Assembly: GCA_050084515.1 (NCBI GenBank)
Contig: CM114273.1
Location: 28,892,001-28,956,000 of the forward strand
From: Blasia pusilla
Taxonomy: Eukaryota > Marchantiophyta > Marchantiopsida > Blasiales
DNA: 64,000 bases
Direction: 5' to 3'
Below, piece by piece: positions 47,011 to 59,513 of the stretch. Each line of letters opens with the position of its first letter. Position 1 is the first letter of the stretch. The notes beneath the pieces are model-generated. The model had not been told where the DNA came from. It saw only the letters and a list, made by a program, of their open reading frames with translations, and did no database searches. Position numbers and translations under genes: made by a program.

Positions 47011-48317
47011 TCAACACTCCCACAACAAAGCTAATGTCTCATCTAGTGTTACACAAAATATCAAACTACCTACAAGCTTTTTGTATAACTTTTCATCTAC
47101 CAATGGTGAAACATCCTCCATCGAGAGTTCCAGAAAAATAGAATCTGACTGTTGCCAAATCTCAGCCCTATAAAGTAGTGCAAAAGACCTAAATCTCACA
47201 TTTCAAACTGAGATCTCAACACTCCCTTCATTTCCTCTATTTTCTTATTGTGGTCCCCTATGATGATCTAATCATCCATATACAAGACTATCAATATATA
47301 CATTCCATCTTCGCAAAACACATACAATTTTTCTTCTAACGGACTCTTGATGAGATCCTTCTCTCGGAAGAATGTATCTATTCGTTGATACCATACCCTT
47401 GGGGCTTGCTCCAACCCATACAATGCTCGATGAAGAAAACACACTTTCTCTTCTAATCCGGGTGTCTCAAAATCTGGTGGTTGAGATACATACACTTCCT
47501 CCTTGAGACTCTCGTTCAAAAAGGAAAACTTCACATCGTATTGGTTTACATGCCAACGACTTGTTCTTGCCACTGCTAGAACAATCCAAATGGTTGTCAT
47601 CCTTGCAGTAGGAGCAAAAGTCTCATAGTAGTCAAAACCTTTGATTTGTGAACATCCTTGTGCAACCAACCTCACTTTGAATTTATCCAATGTACCGTCC
47701 GACTTGTACTTAGTCTTGTACACCCATTTGGTGTGTATTATCTTCTTGTCCTTTGGCTTCTCAACCAAAGTCCAAGTTTCATTTATTTGAATAGCGTCCA
47801 TCTCCATCTGCATGGCCTCTCTCCATTCAAGATGAGTAAGGGCCTCATCCAATCATGATGGCTCTTCCATCTTCAAGACCTCTGTCATCAAGGCCATGTT
47901 GACGAGATGTGCGAAAGATTTTAGTGGATACAAAGAGTGATGATTACAAAGAGCAGGCTGCTCTTTGTAATCATCACCAAATTCTTCTTCTTGATGATCT
48001 AGTGTAAACATTGGTGGTCTACTTTGGTGGGTTATCTCTTCGTTTGATGATAATGTGGACAGACCACTGATATCCGCCACTTGACGAGGTTGTTCCTGGA
48101 ACACCACATCATGACTCAGAAACATCTTCTTTGCCTCAGGACGCCATAGGCGATAAGCTTTAGACTCATTAATGTATCCGATAAAGATGGACTTCCTGCT
48201 CTTGGACTCCAGTTTGGTCCTCGATGCTTCAGGAATATGTACAAAGCACTCGCTACCAAAAGTCCTGAAATGTTGGACTAATAGTACCTTACCTGAGTAT
48301 GATTGATGAGGAGTCAT
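47011..48317 (-). pseudogene. copia integrase C-terminus, RT and RNase H start (inverted 3' half)
   Basis: Frame 47,853-48,317 holds the end of the integrase ('RTFGSECFVHIPEASRTKL', 'SIFIGYINESKAYRLW') and, after one stop, frame 47,268-47,852 the copia RT: 'WREAMQMEMDAIQINETWTL', 'KTKYKSDGTLDKFKVRLVAQ', 'ETFAPTARMTTI', 'HVNQYDVKFSFLN' with the first Asp, 'ALYGLEQAPRVWY', and the active site YMDD at 47,271-47,282. Beyond a stop, 'LYKKLVGSLIF' begins RNase H. The reading is good for an inactive copy, with few stops. Confidence 0.88.
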
Positions 48318-49381
48318 GTCGTGTGCCTACTCTCCTTAAATGTCAATCTTAGTGTCGCAGAAGCGTACGTTCAGTACGACATGCTCTCATCGCCCACCTG
48401 CACCCAAACGCACTCAGGTTAGTATGGCTTTGGGTCCAGCGGCCTTCCCATCCACCGAGTCTTCAACTCAGCGTCTTGTCAAGCTCAACTTCCCTCATTC
48501 CTAGGTTCCCAACACAGAAAGTCCTTCAAGACTTGGAACAAACTTTTTGGCTAGTCCACGAACCTAAAACGACACTTGCACACCTAGCGGTCCCAACTGT
48601 TCAAGGGACCTTGTGCGAGTTCCTAACCGGGACCCAAGTAATTGAGTCGCGGGTTGGAATCCAAGAGGGATCCCTAAAATTCACCTCAATAGACTTGGTT
48701 TAGGTTTTTAAGCCCAACTCCAAACTCCCGATCCGTTCCATGCCCTTGAGCCTCCCCGTGGCGCCCAAAGTGGGATTCGAGTCCCCAGCACCATTGGAGA
48801 CCTTTCCCCTTACTAGTACTTCTAGGGATCTCCACTCACCCCCCACCTTTGGAAAAGGATGGTCGGGCCCTTTATTGTGGCCCTCAACCCGATTCTACTT
48901 ACAATCATTTTCGGGTCTTTTCTCAACCGGCTACTTCCCTAGTTTCCCGAGTAGTGAAATAGTTGGGAGCCGTAGCCGTAGCGCATTCTCGTATGTCCAG
49001 TTATCTCCATGTTCAGGTTCCATCGAAGCTCTTCTGTGAGCGCACGGACAGACTAGGCCACTTTGTATCTCTAAGTTTTCTAAAGATTTGAGTGATTTCA
49101 TCACTTTCTATTTTCTCACATCTTACACACGTATTTAATAATTAATATCTCCATCCGGGCCCGCAATGGTTTTCATTTCCTTCCCCATGAGAGAATACAT
49201 TGCACTAAGCACCTAATTTCTAATCTAACATGTCAAACTTCGTAAGTACTCTCCGCATGTGTACATCTATGCGTTTCGCGCGTCTCATTAAAAGCTTTGA
49301 GTCTTGATCAACACAGCCACAACCGGCACCAGTGCGACACGTTGCACGATACTCACCTCGCGACTAAAACTCAAGGACTCA
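48317..49381. other. Unassigned; LTR-type terminus and tRNA-like motif
   Basis: Starts TGTCGTGTGCC immediately after the complement of the TGACT duplication, so it is probably the other end of the element that split copia. At about 48,760-48,786 'tggcgcccaaagtgggattc' continues with gag. Its complement looks like a tRNA 3' end (T-loop-like TCGAATC and a terminal CCA), as in a primer-binding site, but the preceding bases do not end in CA. No protein domain is seen. Confidence 0.35.
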
Positions 49382-49504
49382 GGGTCTCAGGGTGGGATTG
49401 GGGCGGGTAGTTGGAACCGCGGGGGGAATCGCGGGTCTCAGGACTGTTAAGTTTTCCAGCTACCCGCCCCCAATCCCACCCTGAGACCCGCGATTCCCCC
49501 CACG
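49382..49504. repeat. Rearranged GC-rich inverted repeat
   Basis: 49,456-49,504 is the reverse complement of two left-hand blocks that are in swapped order: 49,382-49,414 ('gggtctcagggtgggattgg' start) and 49,421-49,440 ('ggggggaatcgcgggtctca'). Arms match almost perfectly, so a strong but rearranged hairpin can form. Confidence 0.8.
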
Positions 49505-52500
49505 TTAAGTATGTTGGAGGGTTTCCTCCGGCCGACGTCTAAATGTCCGCTCTGCGGGTCGGATATCCGACCCTCAGGTTGCACCGATGGCTATATCCTA
49601 TATCCTAATCCCATCATCCCATCCTACCCATGCTAGCCCCATGTTATCCATTGATACCATCATATGGAAGGCATGCATGTTACCCACCTTATGAAGAGCT
49701 CGAAACCCTCTCTGAACGGCAGAAATGAGCTTCTATAATCCCCCATATGTAGGGAAATCCAGCCCCTCCATCGATCCGTGTACCAACCCCCTGAGGTTGC
49801 TTCACCACATTCTTGATGTGACCAATGGTAGAGGTGTTACAATAAATGGTACATATTTCCAGCAAGGAGATCCAACCGTGCAAATGGCACATCCTCTTTG
49901 AATGACCTGCCCCTTGTTAGGTTTATTGTCCCTCCATTTTTTGGAGAAGGAGGTGAAAGAGGACAAGCGCACAAAGCCGCCCAAAGTTGGAATGCCTATC
50001 GTTTTACAGTTTTGCTCGAAAGTGTAGTGACCTTGTTTGTGGTAGAGTGGGCTAGAACAAGCAGAAAGGAAGAGAATAGTAAAAAGTACGGATGGGTTAG
50101 GGCTTTGCTTGTGAGTGTTGGTGATCAAGAAATATGGGAAACCAAGGGAGCATCAACAAGCAAATCTTCATAAGCAAAGGGAGCCCGAGGGATATCAACC
50201 GATCTGCTGATTTCCTACAACATCAATCGATTGGTGAGGGTATTTTGCCGCTGATTGACACAGAGGCAATTTTTTGTTGATTGCCTCTCTAGTGCTGGTG
50301 AACGATTGGTTTCTATCCGCACTGACACCTGCTTGTGAAATCCATTTTCAAACTCTGGTCATATGAATTGGACTGTGTTTCTCTCTCTCTAAATTGCCGA
50401 AGTCGTAGAGTTGTGAAATTTTGGCTCTAGTCAAAGATGGACCTACATTCTGGCTCCACTCAAACATAGAACAATCTCATGGATGCACGAGACGAAAAAC
50501 ATGAAACCATCAAATCGCCCTGTTTCTGAAGGTTAAACGATCAGATTCAACTTTCACTGAGACTCAAAGGCCCTTGAAATTAGATTGGGCAGTTACGGAG
50601 GAGCAGCCCCTTCCGAAACCGAGACCTTCATGTGCTTGCATTGTTGTCGTGTGCCCACAAAAACTGGCACATGCTTTGGCGTAGCAGCGCGGAGATGCCC
50701 TTTCCTCGCCACACTCCCGTCCTTGCTACGCCTCGCTCGCCGAAAGCCATGACTGTGCTCGGGAGCTAACACAAGGCTTGATTGTTGAGCGTACTCGCGA
50801 CACTAAATCCTAGTGCGATATTCTTTGATACACTTGGGAAATTGGCGACGCCGACATTGAATGATGGAGAGAAAGAGACCCCACTATCGATTCCACGGTG
50901 TCGGCATCATGAATCCCAATTCGCACTTTCGCAGCCTTGAGGTGGAACGTCTCCTTGTGCTTCAAGACTCTTGGGAGAAAAAACAGATAGAATGTAGTCC
51001 ACCATTGGTTTCTGTATGGGAGATAAAATGCAATCGAGAGAATCGGAGCATAAGAGAAGAATGCGATTTCTCAAACTAAAATTGTGGCTAGCCACTATGG
51101 CATTACTTGGTTAGGTTAAGAATCTCCATACATGTTACCGCAGCATGTTAAAATCATTCACATCAATTCCAAAACCTCTCGCGAATGTTGAGAAATTTAG
51201 AAGGAATTCCAATCTTGGATACCAACTCGGGCTAAGCTCTAGACGTAGTTGAAGTGGCTCTACTTTTTAAACTATTGGTTACAACAGCTCATGATCAGCA
51301 GTTAAAGAGTCCCCCTTTCCAAGAAAAGCCATGTTGTTGAAATCTTGTTGTGCAAATGGGATGTGTATGAGGTAAGAACTTCCACCAAATTCCATGTACA
51401 TGTAGAGATAGACCTGTGAATTTTTTTGAATTCGAGTTCCTGAAACAGAAAACATAGTAATGTGAAGGAACCATAAATTAGTGTGAACTACGCAAAACGT
51501 AGAGTTCAAATTCACTCTCTAGATTCATAAGAATAGAACAGTTTTCTATCAGAGTCTTGGAGGCTTCTTGATGAGGCTACAGACTTGCCAAATTCCATTT
51601 TGAATTGGACTTCTTAAGACAAACTCGATTATTTCTCAAAACGTATGCCAAGTTGATTTATTGCTCCATACGTAGTGTGACACAACAAGGACTTGGCAAG
51701 TGACATCCACATGCAATTTGTTGAATTATGAAGTCGTCATGTTGTTATTTCTTCACTTAAGGGGTTAAAAGGTCCTGGATAGGAATAGTTGTTCACCTCC
51801 CTTGATTCAAAACACCATCCCAAATCCCTTTGATATCCGCTTTGTCCACCATCCCAAATCCCTTTGGAGGCCCCCTCTGGATCTCTTTTGCCTACGAATA
51901 AGAGTCATGTTCTACCATATCTGGTACCTCAAGATTAGCTGGAAATGGTTGAGTGAGTCCCTATGTGGATAGGATGGGAATGTGGAGGACAAGGTTATTT
52001 TGTGGTTGAGAAAGCTAAATGATGATTTTTAGCAAAATAGGAAGGATCACCAAGAGCAGATTTTCTCTACAAGTATGAAGCTGAAGGGTCCGTTGTAGGT
52101 CAATTCTGGGGCATGCTGCAGCGGCAGGGAACCACAGAGAGAAGATTAAGGCCCAATATGTCACACAAGATTGGGAACATCTAGCGCTTGTTCCTAATTT
52201 TTGGAGCCCGTGAAGCAAGAGATCCCCAAACATCACAGATTTTTTCTTCTTTCAGCACTATGGTGCAACACGGACTGGCTCCTTCCATTCAAAGCAACTC
52301 TTGACTTGTATTAATGTAGATTTCTTTGACTCTATTAACTGTAGTTTCCTCCCTAAAATCTTAGCCCTTAATCTTGTCAAAGTTCCCCAACTTGTGGCTA
52401 CTCCTTTCATTGATTCTTCTTAGTTAAAAAGACCCGATTGAGGAGTTTCCATGAGTTGTTGGTCAATAAGAAAGGCTTGGCTCATAAAGACCAAGGAAAT

Positions 52501-53200
52501 TAAAGTACATCTTGGAACGGGCCTCCCTGAGTTCCTTGGTAAGTAATCACTCAATTGAGGAGCTTTGGTCTGGTGGAGAAGGGTTGGGTGTAAAATAATT
52601 ACTTACCATCACTTATCTACATCAGTAGTATTTTAGTTTCATAGAGTGACTTTGGTCTTCTATTTCATAGATTGAGGGAAATTGTGGGATGTAGGTGAGA
52701 GCAGTTGTTGGGTAGAGTTGGAATTAAGTGAGGGTATTGCAAGCGAGTCATGGTCCAAGAGAGATCGTATTAATCCCAATCAAGAGGGCACAATGAAGGG
52801 ACTGATCCCCTCTCTGTTCCAAGGAGGTCTTTTTCAAATTCCTGATTTTGGAAATATGACAAGGGTAGTGAACCTTTGGTTTTGGTGGTGTTGGTTAGGC
52901 TCCAAACAACATAATCATTTCCCAATGTTCTGAATTCGTTACAACACATTAGAAAAGGAAAATACGTGATCAAGAAAGAAACACTCATAATGGTGTGACA
53001 GTTTTCTAGAATGCAATGAAACAAGGAACTATGCAAGTAGTAGGCTTGAGAGCTTAAGATTTTACTACTTTCCCTATGAGCATCTGGGGATTGCTCATGA
53101 TGACTCCTTGAATGTCATGCAGGAGCTTGTAGGAGTTTATCTGCACCACCTGCCAGTCTTGTATGATCATTGAATTCATCATTTCTTTGCTTGCTAATTG
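49505..53200. other. No supported gene
   Basis: Frames of 70-108 codons occur on both strands (for example 49,802-50,128 minus and 49,898-50,173 plus), but I recognise no domain. 'ccatcccaaatccctttg' is repeated at 51,810 and 51,850. Nothing else stands out. Confidence 0.45.
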
Positions 53201-53599
53201 ATTTTCTCCACATTGAAAGGTGCTTAGTTCATCTTTTTTCTTTCCACGTTTGAAGTGTTAGTATCCAATCGGATGGCATGGCTTGGTTTGATTGAATGTC
53301 TAAGACCATAATGGAAGGTATTTGGCAGAATATGGTAGGGAAGCTATTCCATTTGAAAGAATATTTAGGAGTGGGCTCACATCCTTTAAGGAATGAGCAT
53401 ATATCTTGCTCGTAAGTAGTGGGTTAAATATGGTGTAATCTGCTTGGGACATTGTGAGGTGATGGTTTGTGATACTTTATTGCATGTGTTTCAGGTCTTT
53501 TAATTCTTATGGCTACTCCAAAATCATATTCCACTTGGGTACTGTGTGGCGTTGCATTGGGGGAAAATACCTATTGGAGATATTTGCATGATGGAACAA

Positions 53600-56135
53600 A
53601 GTGGATGTAATTGGTTTGTAGTCGCATTTACTCTACAAAGAACAAAACCAAGTGTAATCAATACTTGACTAAGAAGCACCCAAACTTGGACCCATGCTAC
53701 TTAGTGCCTTTAGAAAATGCAGGTCGGCGTCCGGATGACCGTGTTAAGGGTTGTAAAAGAAGCATTAGTGACTCCCAAAGGGAGAAAGATCTGATGAGAA
53801 AATCCGGAGATCCTTGTGGGTGTTTAGAGAAGATGAGAAGGGAAAATTTGTATAGATTTAGACATCATTGGTCTTAATCATGGTTGACAATGAAAAGGGA
53901 TAATGTCATCCCACACTTGTTCAAGAAGCCAGCGTTGTTGGCTTTGATGGAGTGTGATCTCCCAAAGTGTCTATGTATCCAAGATTGGGATGAGATCTTG
54001 GATAGAGAAAAGTATGGGTCGTGTATTGTGAAGGTCAAAGAGTGTGGGAAAACCAATGTCATGATGGATGTCATGATATTGGGTTGCTTGGCTGCCACTG
54101 AGAGAGCCAGTGAGCCAGGTTCTACTAACCTGATTGGAAGGGGAAAAACTTACTTTATACATTTGGAGTTGGTGAAGAAACTTTGGGGAGTAGTTGAGCA
54201 CAAGAAGGGAGTGTGTTTGGGTTCACTTCCACCTGATTTCTAAGATGAGAGATCAAAGCAAGTGAAGGAAACACTTTCTTGGATTGCTAAAAAAAAAACA
54301 GAACTTGATTTGTTGGCTTGAGAGGGATTTCATGGCTAGGCAAAAATTCAACGAATGGTTGGAGAGGAGGAATATGAAGGAGGTGGAAGATATCTGTAAA
54401 ATATGAGCTTCTAAATATGTCCCAAGGGAGAAAAGGGATATAGAGATGGAATGGTCAAGGAAGAATACTTAGAAATCTGCGACAGAGGGTACCTCTATGG
54501 AATCATCTTCCGCCGTACAAGGAGATGAAGACAATGATATTAGTGATTTCAAAGTATTGCATCCAAGGAGGAGATCTAAGCAAGCTTCTAACTCTGCTTC
54601 CGATCAGTTTACAGTGAAGAGTGGGGAGGAGAAGGTTGCTTCAACAGATGTAGAAGAGCCTAGGAAAAAAGGCATGCGCACTCGATCCATGGGAGGTGGC
54701 TCTGCTCCAAGAAGGGACTTCCACATGCCACACAGAGTGCCAAGAAGAGAGGGAGAGACACATTTGGTAGTGATTCTCCATCTTTCCCTATTGAGACCCC
54801 GATATTGGATATAGTAGACCAGGTTGGTCTTGATTTCCCAGCATGTACTGTGAATGTTGCACAAAGAATTCCAGCATACCAAAAAGATGATGATAGCACT
54901 AGCTATGCATTTTCCGAAACTATTCCATGTGGGGAATCCTTTCAGGGTAGTTCTCCCATGGATGACAAACATGTGGGTGAGTCTCTTCCCTTGCCTAGGG
55001 AGACTTTGGTTTCGGATGGAAAACATGAGGTTGGTGTAGCTTTATGTGTTAAGGAACTGAGGAAGGTATTCCAATGATTGTGTGTTATGATGATAGCATT
55101 GGCTCTCTATGTAGTGAGAGTTACCATGTGAGGAATCTTTTCAGGGTAGTTCTCATGTGGGTAACAAACATGTGGGTGAGTCTCTTCCCTTGCCTAGGGA
55201 GACTTTGGTTTCGGATGGAGTACATGAGGTTGGTTTAGCTTCATGTGTTGTAGGAATTGAGGTAGGAATTCCAGCGATGATAGCATTGACTCTCCATGTA
55301 ATGAGAGTCTTCCATGTGATTTCACCCTTTAGAGCCCATTTTAACAAGAATCAAACCTTCATGGGGATCAGGGGCAGATGGGGAGAAAGTGGACTTCCAT
55401 GGAGGGGGGGGCTACCATTCCCATTGATGCTTCGGGGGATTATGAACAAATTGGAATTCTAGATGATGGGTGTTCTAATGATCTGGAAGGTATTCCAAAT
55501 TGATGAGGAGAGATATGAGATCTTGGAGGAACATTTGGATGGGAGTACACATGCTGAGATAGTGGATGGGTTGGGAGATATTATAGTTGATATTATAGGT
55601 ATTGTGGAGACTTTGAATAGCAATGTGGATTGCATAAACCACAGTATATTGCATATCCCTGCCAAAGATGTATTTGTTACCCCGATTAGTAGTGGTTTGG
55701 ACTGTCATGAGACATCCAAAGAGGTTCAGGTTTGCGACAATGATGCTAGTCTTGTTGAATGTTCAAGTGATATGAGACCATCTAGCAAAGATCTTTGTGT
55801 TTTACAAAGAAATTTGATGAAAGTTGCATCTTCATATGTGCTGAAAAGAGGAAGGGAAAGAAGAGTGTATTTGCGCAAGATTCTGATGAGGCCCATTTAG
55901 ATTCGGGGGGTTTGAATTCAATGGATGAATTGGATCATATTTCTGACAGCCAAATTCTCATAGATCTCCATGAGGTCAATGAAGAATGGGCTAATCCTCC
56001 ACCCATGAATGAAATTAATGATGCAATTGATTGTGGAGAGGCAAAAATAGTTATGCCAAGTGCCTCCCAACTCAATATTACTCAGATCATGGCAGAGACC
56101 GACATGGACCTTCTTGTGAATGAAACTGGCTAATT
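53600..56135 (+). pseudogene. Decayed coding region of unknown function
   Basis: A series of plus-strand frames separated by few stops: 53,611-53,877 and 53,884-54,243 (in which 'LFKKPALLALMECDLPKCL' and 'DREKYGSCIVKVKECGKTN' look protein-like), 54,497-54,814 (basic, 'GMRTRSMGGGSAPRR'), 54,805-55,077, 55,463-55,900 and 55,795-56,133. I do not recognise the family. The acidic/serine-rich and basic character, with an internal tandem duplication, would fit the first ORF of a non-LTR element or a degenerate host gene. I cannot decide between them. Confidence 0.35.
54889..55330 (+). repeat. About 190-200-bp tandem repeat, 2.3 units
   Basis: Units begin with 'gatgatagca' at 54,889, 55,089 and 55,276 (spacings 200 and 187). 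The central part ('acaaacatgtgggtgagtct', 'gggagactttggtttcggat') is identical in the first two units, so this duplication is younger than the surrounding decay. Confidence 0.85.
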
Positions 56136-58896
56136 TTCGCTTGAGGCCCAAAAAACGTTCCACGCCATACAGGATTATTCTCCACGATTGAGGAGTATAG
56201 AGAACTAGGAAAGTCCAAGGCTCAAGTTCTTGAAGACATGTTGGTTACACTCTCTACTCGGCAGGCGAAAAAGAAGAATGTGTATGGCAAATCAAAGCTT
56301 GGGCGGAAGTGGCATTAGAAATGGGTAAGAATCCAAAGATCAGTCTTCATAGCTTTGTTTCCTTGTATTTTTTATTCTTGCAACATGTCGTGGAGTTCTC
56401 TTCCACAAACAAGAGGTGATTACTCGGGGGTCTCACTTCCACACAAATGCCCCATCACGTACGAAAAAGTTAGGGGTTTTTTAATTGCGTCCCTCGGAAG
56501 ACTTATTAAGTTTTGTGGAAGAACAATAGGGCATAATTTATTCCAGCAAACTCTTATAAGAACAACAGGGTATTTCCCCAGCTAAAAAAATCAATTTTAT
56601 GGAAAAGTTTTAGAGGGAAGAAGGGATTGCTTACTTTCAAGTTTCCCTCTCAATTTTAGTTGGGTTTGTTGGGTCTAGGGTTTTGGCCTCCGGAGACCAG
56701 CTTTGAGCGGCAAATTGAGCCGCAACTTGAAGCCCCTTCCAAGTGCACAACTTTCTCAGGGCAGGAGAGCGTGGCGTAGCGTGACTCAAGTGGAGTGGCG
56801 CAGCAGGAGAGCGAAAATGATCGGGAGTGGCCTGATTTCGTAAGGCGAGAGCGAAAGTGATCGGGAGTGGCCTGATTTTGTAAGGCGAGAGGGCGTCGAT
56901 TGGAAGGTGAGTGGATTTTATTTTTTTGTCAACCGGGGGGTGGTGAATCCAAAAAACTTCAGGTATGAATGGTTCTTCTTCTTTTCCAGTTTGTTGCGTC
57001 GGAATATGAATGCGTCCAGCTTCTTCACGGAAAGACCATCTTCCGAGCTCTTCAGTCGCATATGCCTAATTTCCTAAGAAGAGGAGCCTGATTTTGTAAG
57101 AAGGTTTGTAAGGTGAGAGGGCGTCGATTGGAAGGTGAGCGGATTTTGTTTTGGTTGCCAGCCGGGGGGTGGTGTGTAGAACGGGAGGGGCAGGACAACG
57201 ACGGCATGAAGGAGCTTGGGGAAGCGTGAATTTCTTTTGCCTTGGAAGGCCTCGGTCTCTGTTATTCGAGCGTTATTTGAACCCTCGAATTTGTGCAGAC
57301 TCTTAAATTTGGCCTTAATCCTGAATTGAGTGATCGATCGAGATAGAGTTCCGTGTTGGTACTGACGATCGGTCTGCGGCACCTGTGTGTCATTCCTGAT
57401 CTTTGCGGACGTTTTTCAGTTATGTCTAGTATTTTGCCTCTCGTCTGCAAATAGGTCCCTTACCACCAACGATGTTCTCCACATCTGGGGAGTGAGTAGA
57501 TTGTGGTTCTGTTCTCATGGACTGGTTGAGTGTCCTACACGTCCACTTGCAATAGTTATTTTTAACATCACTCATCTGTGTAGTGGTCATCGTTGATGGG
57601 CAGTCCTTGAGTGCGTCAGTAATCAATACGTTGAGCTCCTCTTTTTTCCCTCAAGAACGTGTGGGGGCATTTCGTTCTTCTCCTTCTTTCCCACTCAGGC
57701 ACGGAGTGATGTTGGTAAGGGTTATGTAAAAGTAGATTGGTTCATGATCTGATTCAAGGACTGGTGTCACTGTAACCGTGGACACCAAGGTTGTGAGTCA
57801 AGGTGCTCCACCAATCTAGTTATCTCTGTCGGCTTGTGAATGTACACTGAGAGAAAGCACCCTTTCAGGAAAGCGCTCAGACAAGTGATCCGGTAGATGA
57901 TCACCCCATTGCTGCTGCGTGCTGCTAACCGAACCTTGATTTTCCATATCCTTCCATCGTGCTTACAGATGCGAGCCACAAATCCGGAGCCTATGTTCTC
58001 GTAATCTTGTCTCCGCATTAGTACGGCGTGTTGAAGAAGTACTGTAGGACCTTGGGGCGCCTTGTCGTAGATTGGTATGTGGAAGTCGGCAATTCTACAT
58101 CATTATGACGGGACGTGTGTCTTGTGTGTGGTGTTTGGGGGGAGTTCAAAAGAATTGAGAGAATTGCTTGCGGAACAAAGTACATTGCGAGAGAATCTAT
58201 ATAAGTGGTTCCGGCCGTATTAGCTCTTGATATGGAAAAGGGGCAATTCATGGGTGGGGGCTCACCCCCTCATCTCGGTTGTTCGTATCGCAACCGAGAT
58301 GTTCTTCCACTTGAGCCTAATCGAGAGAGTCTCCATTGCTGATAGCCAGAGAATGAGTTGAGCCTAATTCCAACTATTTTTCTCCATATCTAGCTTTCTG
58401 TGTCTTCTGATGTGCATTGGAGTTGCATTGGAGTTGCAGGTGAAGTTCCTTCAGAGACGAATTTAAGGGATGATGTTGTTTAGCATGTGCCTCCATATTC
58501 CTGGTTGGCATATAGATTGGAGCTTGGTTGCTGCCCATTCTTCTCTTGACATCACCTATAATGAGGATGTCCCCATTGTTGGTGGTTCTGTCAATAGAAC
58601 CCGAGTGAGCCATAGGGGAAGTTCCCTAGGAGTGCATTGGGCCTGAACTATCAAACTGTTGTGCAAATATTGTTCAGAATTCCCACCTGCTTAGCTATCT
58701 TAATCTAGAAGAAGTGGTTTTCTTCATCAATCTACCCCATAGAGACTGTACTCATTAAGTAGTGCATGTCGTAGCCTTGCGACCATAGCCTTGGTTGAAT
58801 GTCTCTACTTTCAGCTTTGAGGCAAGCGTTAGGACTTGTCGGAGATCCTCCCGTGTAGTTTTCGCTTATTCCTGAGCGTTAAGAAGCTCTTCCGTT
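56136..58896. other. No supported gene; direct duplication
   Basis: A block with 'gagagggcgtcgattggaag', 'gtga', 'cggattttgtttt' and 'ccggggggtggtg' occurs at about 56,862-56,942 and again at 57,088-57,175. 'gtgatcgggagtggcctgat' is further duplicated at 56,818 and 56,852. This may be the 5' region of the downstream gene, but I see no exon that I can defend. Confidence 0.45.
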
Positions 58897-59513
58897 TTGC
58901 TGAGAGACTCCGATGCCTCTCCATCTCAAGCCGAGGATGATAGTTCTCGTGAGAAGCACAAAAGCTTTGTGTCCAATTCTAATTTCAAAACGGACAAGAT
59001 CCCCTCATGTTGTCAAAGGAACTCGTCTTTGGCTGAGCAACTGAGGCTGTTGAATATAGAGATCTCCAAGGATAATTCCACTGAGGATCATACTGGGCTC
59101 AGTGCGAGAAGACTCTGAGGTATGTTGTGGACAGATGGGTAGCCCCTAGGTCCAAGTTGAACCCGTCTGGGGAAGTCTTGCGGAAGCAAAAGAATGCGGA
59201 TCAAACTGAGGAAGTTGCGAGGGAGGCACTGGAAGGATACGGAGAATCTCTAAGGTGCAAGAATATATGTGTCGTCATTACTTCTCTCAAGTGGAGAAAG
59301 GCCTTGAACGTTGTGAGCGGAAGCGAAAATCCGACTCCGAAAAGCTGTGAGAGGAAGCAAAAATCTAACTCCATAAAGTTGAGAGGGGAAGCAAAATCTG
59401 ACTCTGAATGCTGTAAGAGGAAGCGAGAATCTCACCGCGAATACTGTGTAGCAGTTTTGGTTCTTTCGTGGAGCTCCTGTACGAGCAAGAAACGGAGTTG
59501 GACGATCTTCTAG
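58897..59513 (+). other. Possible exons with a 34-bp tandem repeat
   Basis: Two plus-strand frames (58,897-59,118, 'SLAEQLRLLNIEISKDNST'; 59,127-59,513, Lys/Arg/Ser-rich) could be upstream exons of the PHD gene; a donor-like 'gaggtatgt' lies at 59,117. From about 59,321 to 59,430 units that begin at 'aagc' are spaced 34, 34 and 32 bp and encode basic residues ('KSCERKQKSNSIKLRGEAKS'). No domain is recognised. Confidence 0.3.

Larger units (their letters stand above)
44891..48316. mobile_element. Ty1/copia retrotransposon, split in integrase with inverted 3' half
   Basis: The plus strand carries gag, zinc knuckle, protease and the integrase up to codon 'GMT' at 46,672. The minus strand carries the continuation: it starts 'MTPHQSYSG' at 48,317 and runs through the integrase C-terminus, the copia RT (YMDD) and the first part of RNase H to about 47,011. 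Both breakpoints carry the pentamer TGACT (46,668-46,672, and its complement 48,312-48,316), directly followed on each side by a TG that begins sequence foreign to copia. This fits insertion of an LTR-type element with a 5-bp target duplication, followed by an inversion. Confidence 0.85.

Noticed and set aside
49802-50173. Overlapping frames of 91-108 codons on both strands
   Set aside because: No recognisable domain in either; cannot choose.
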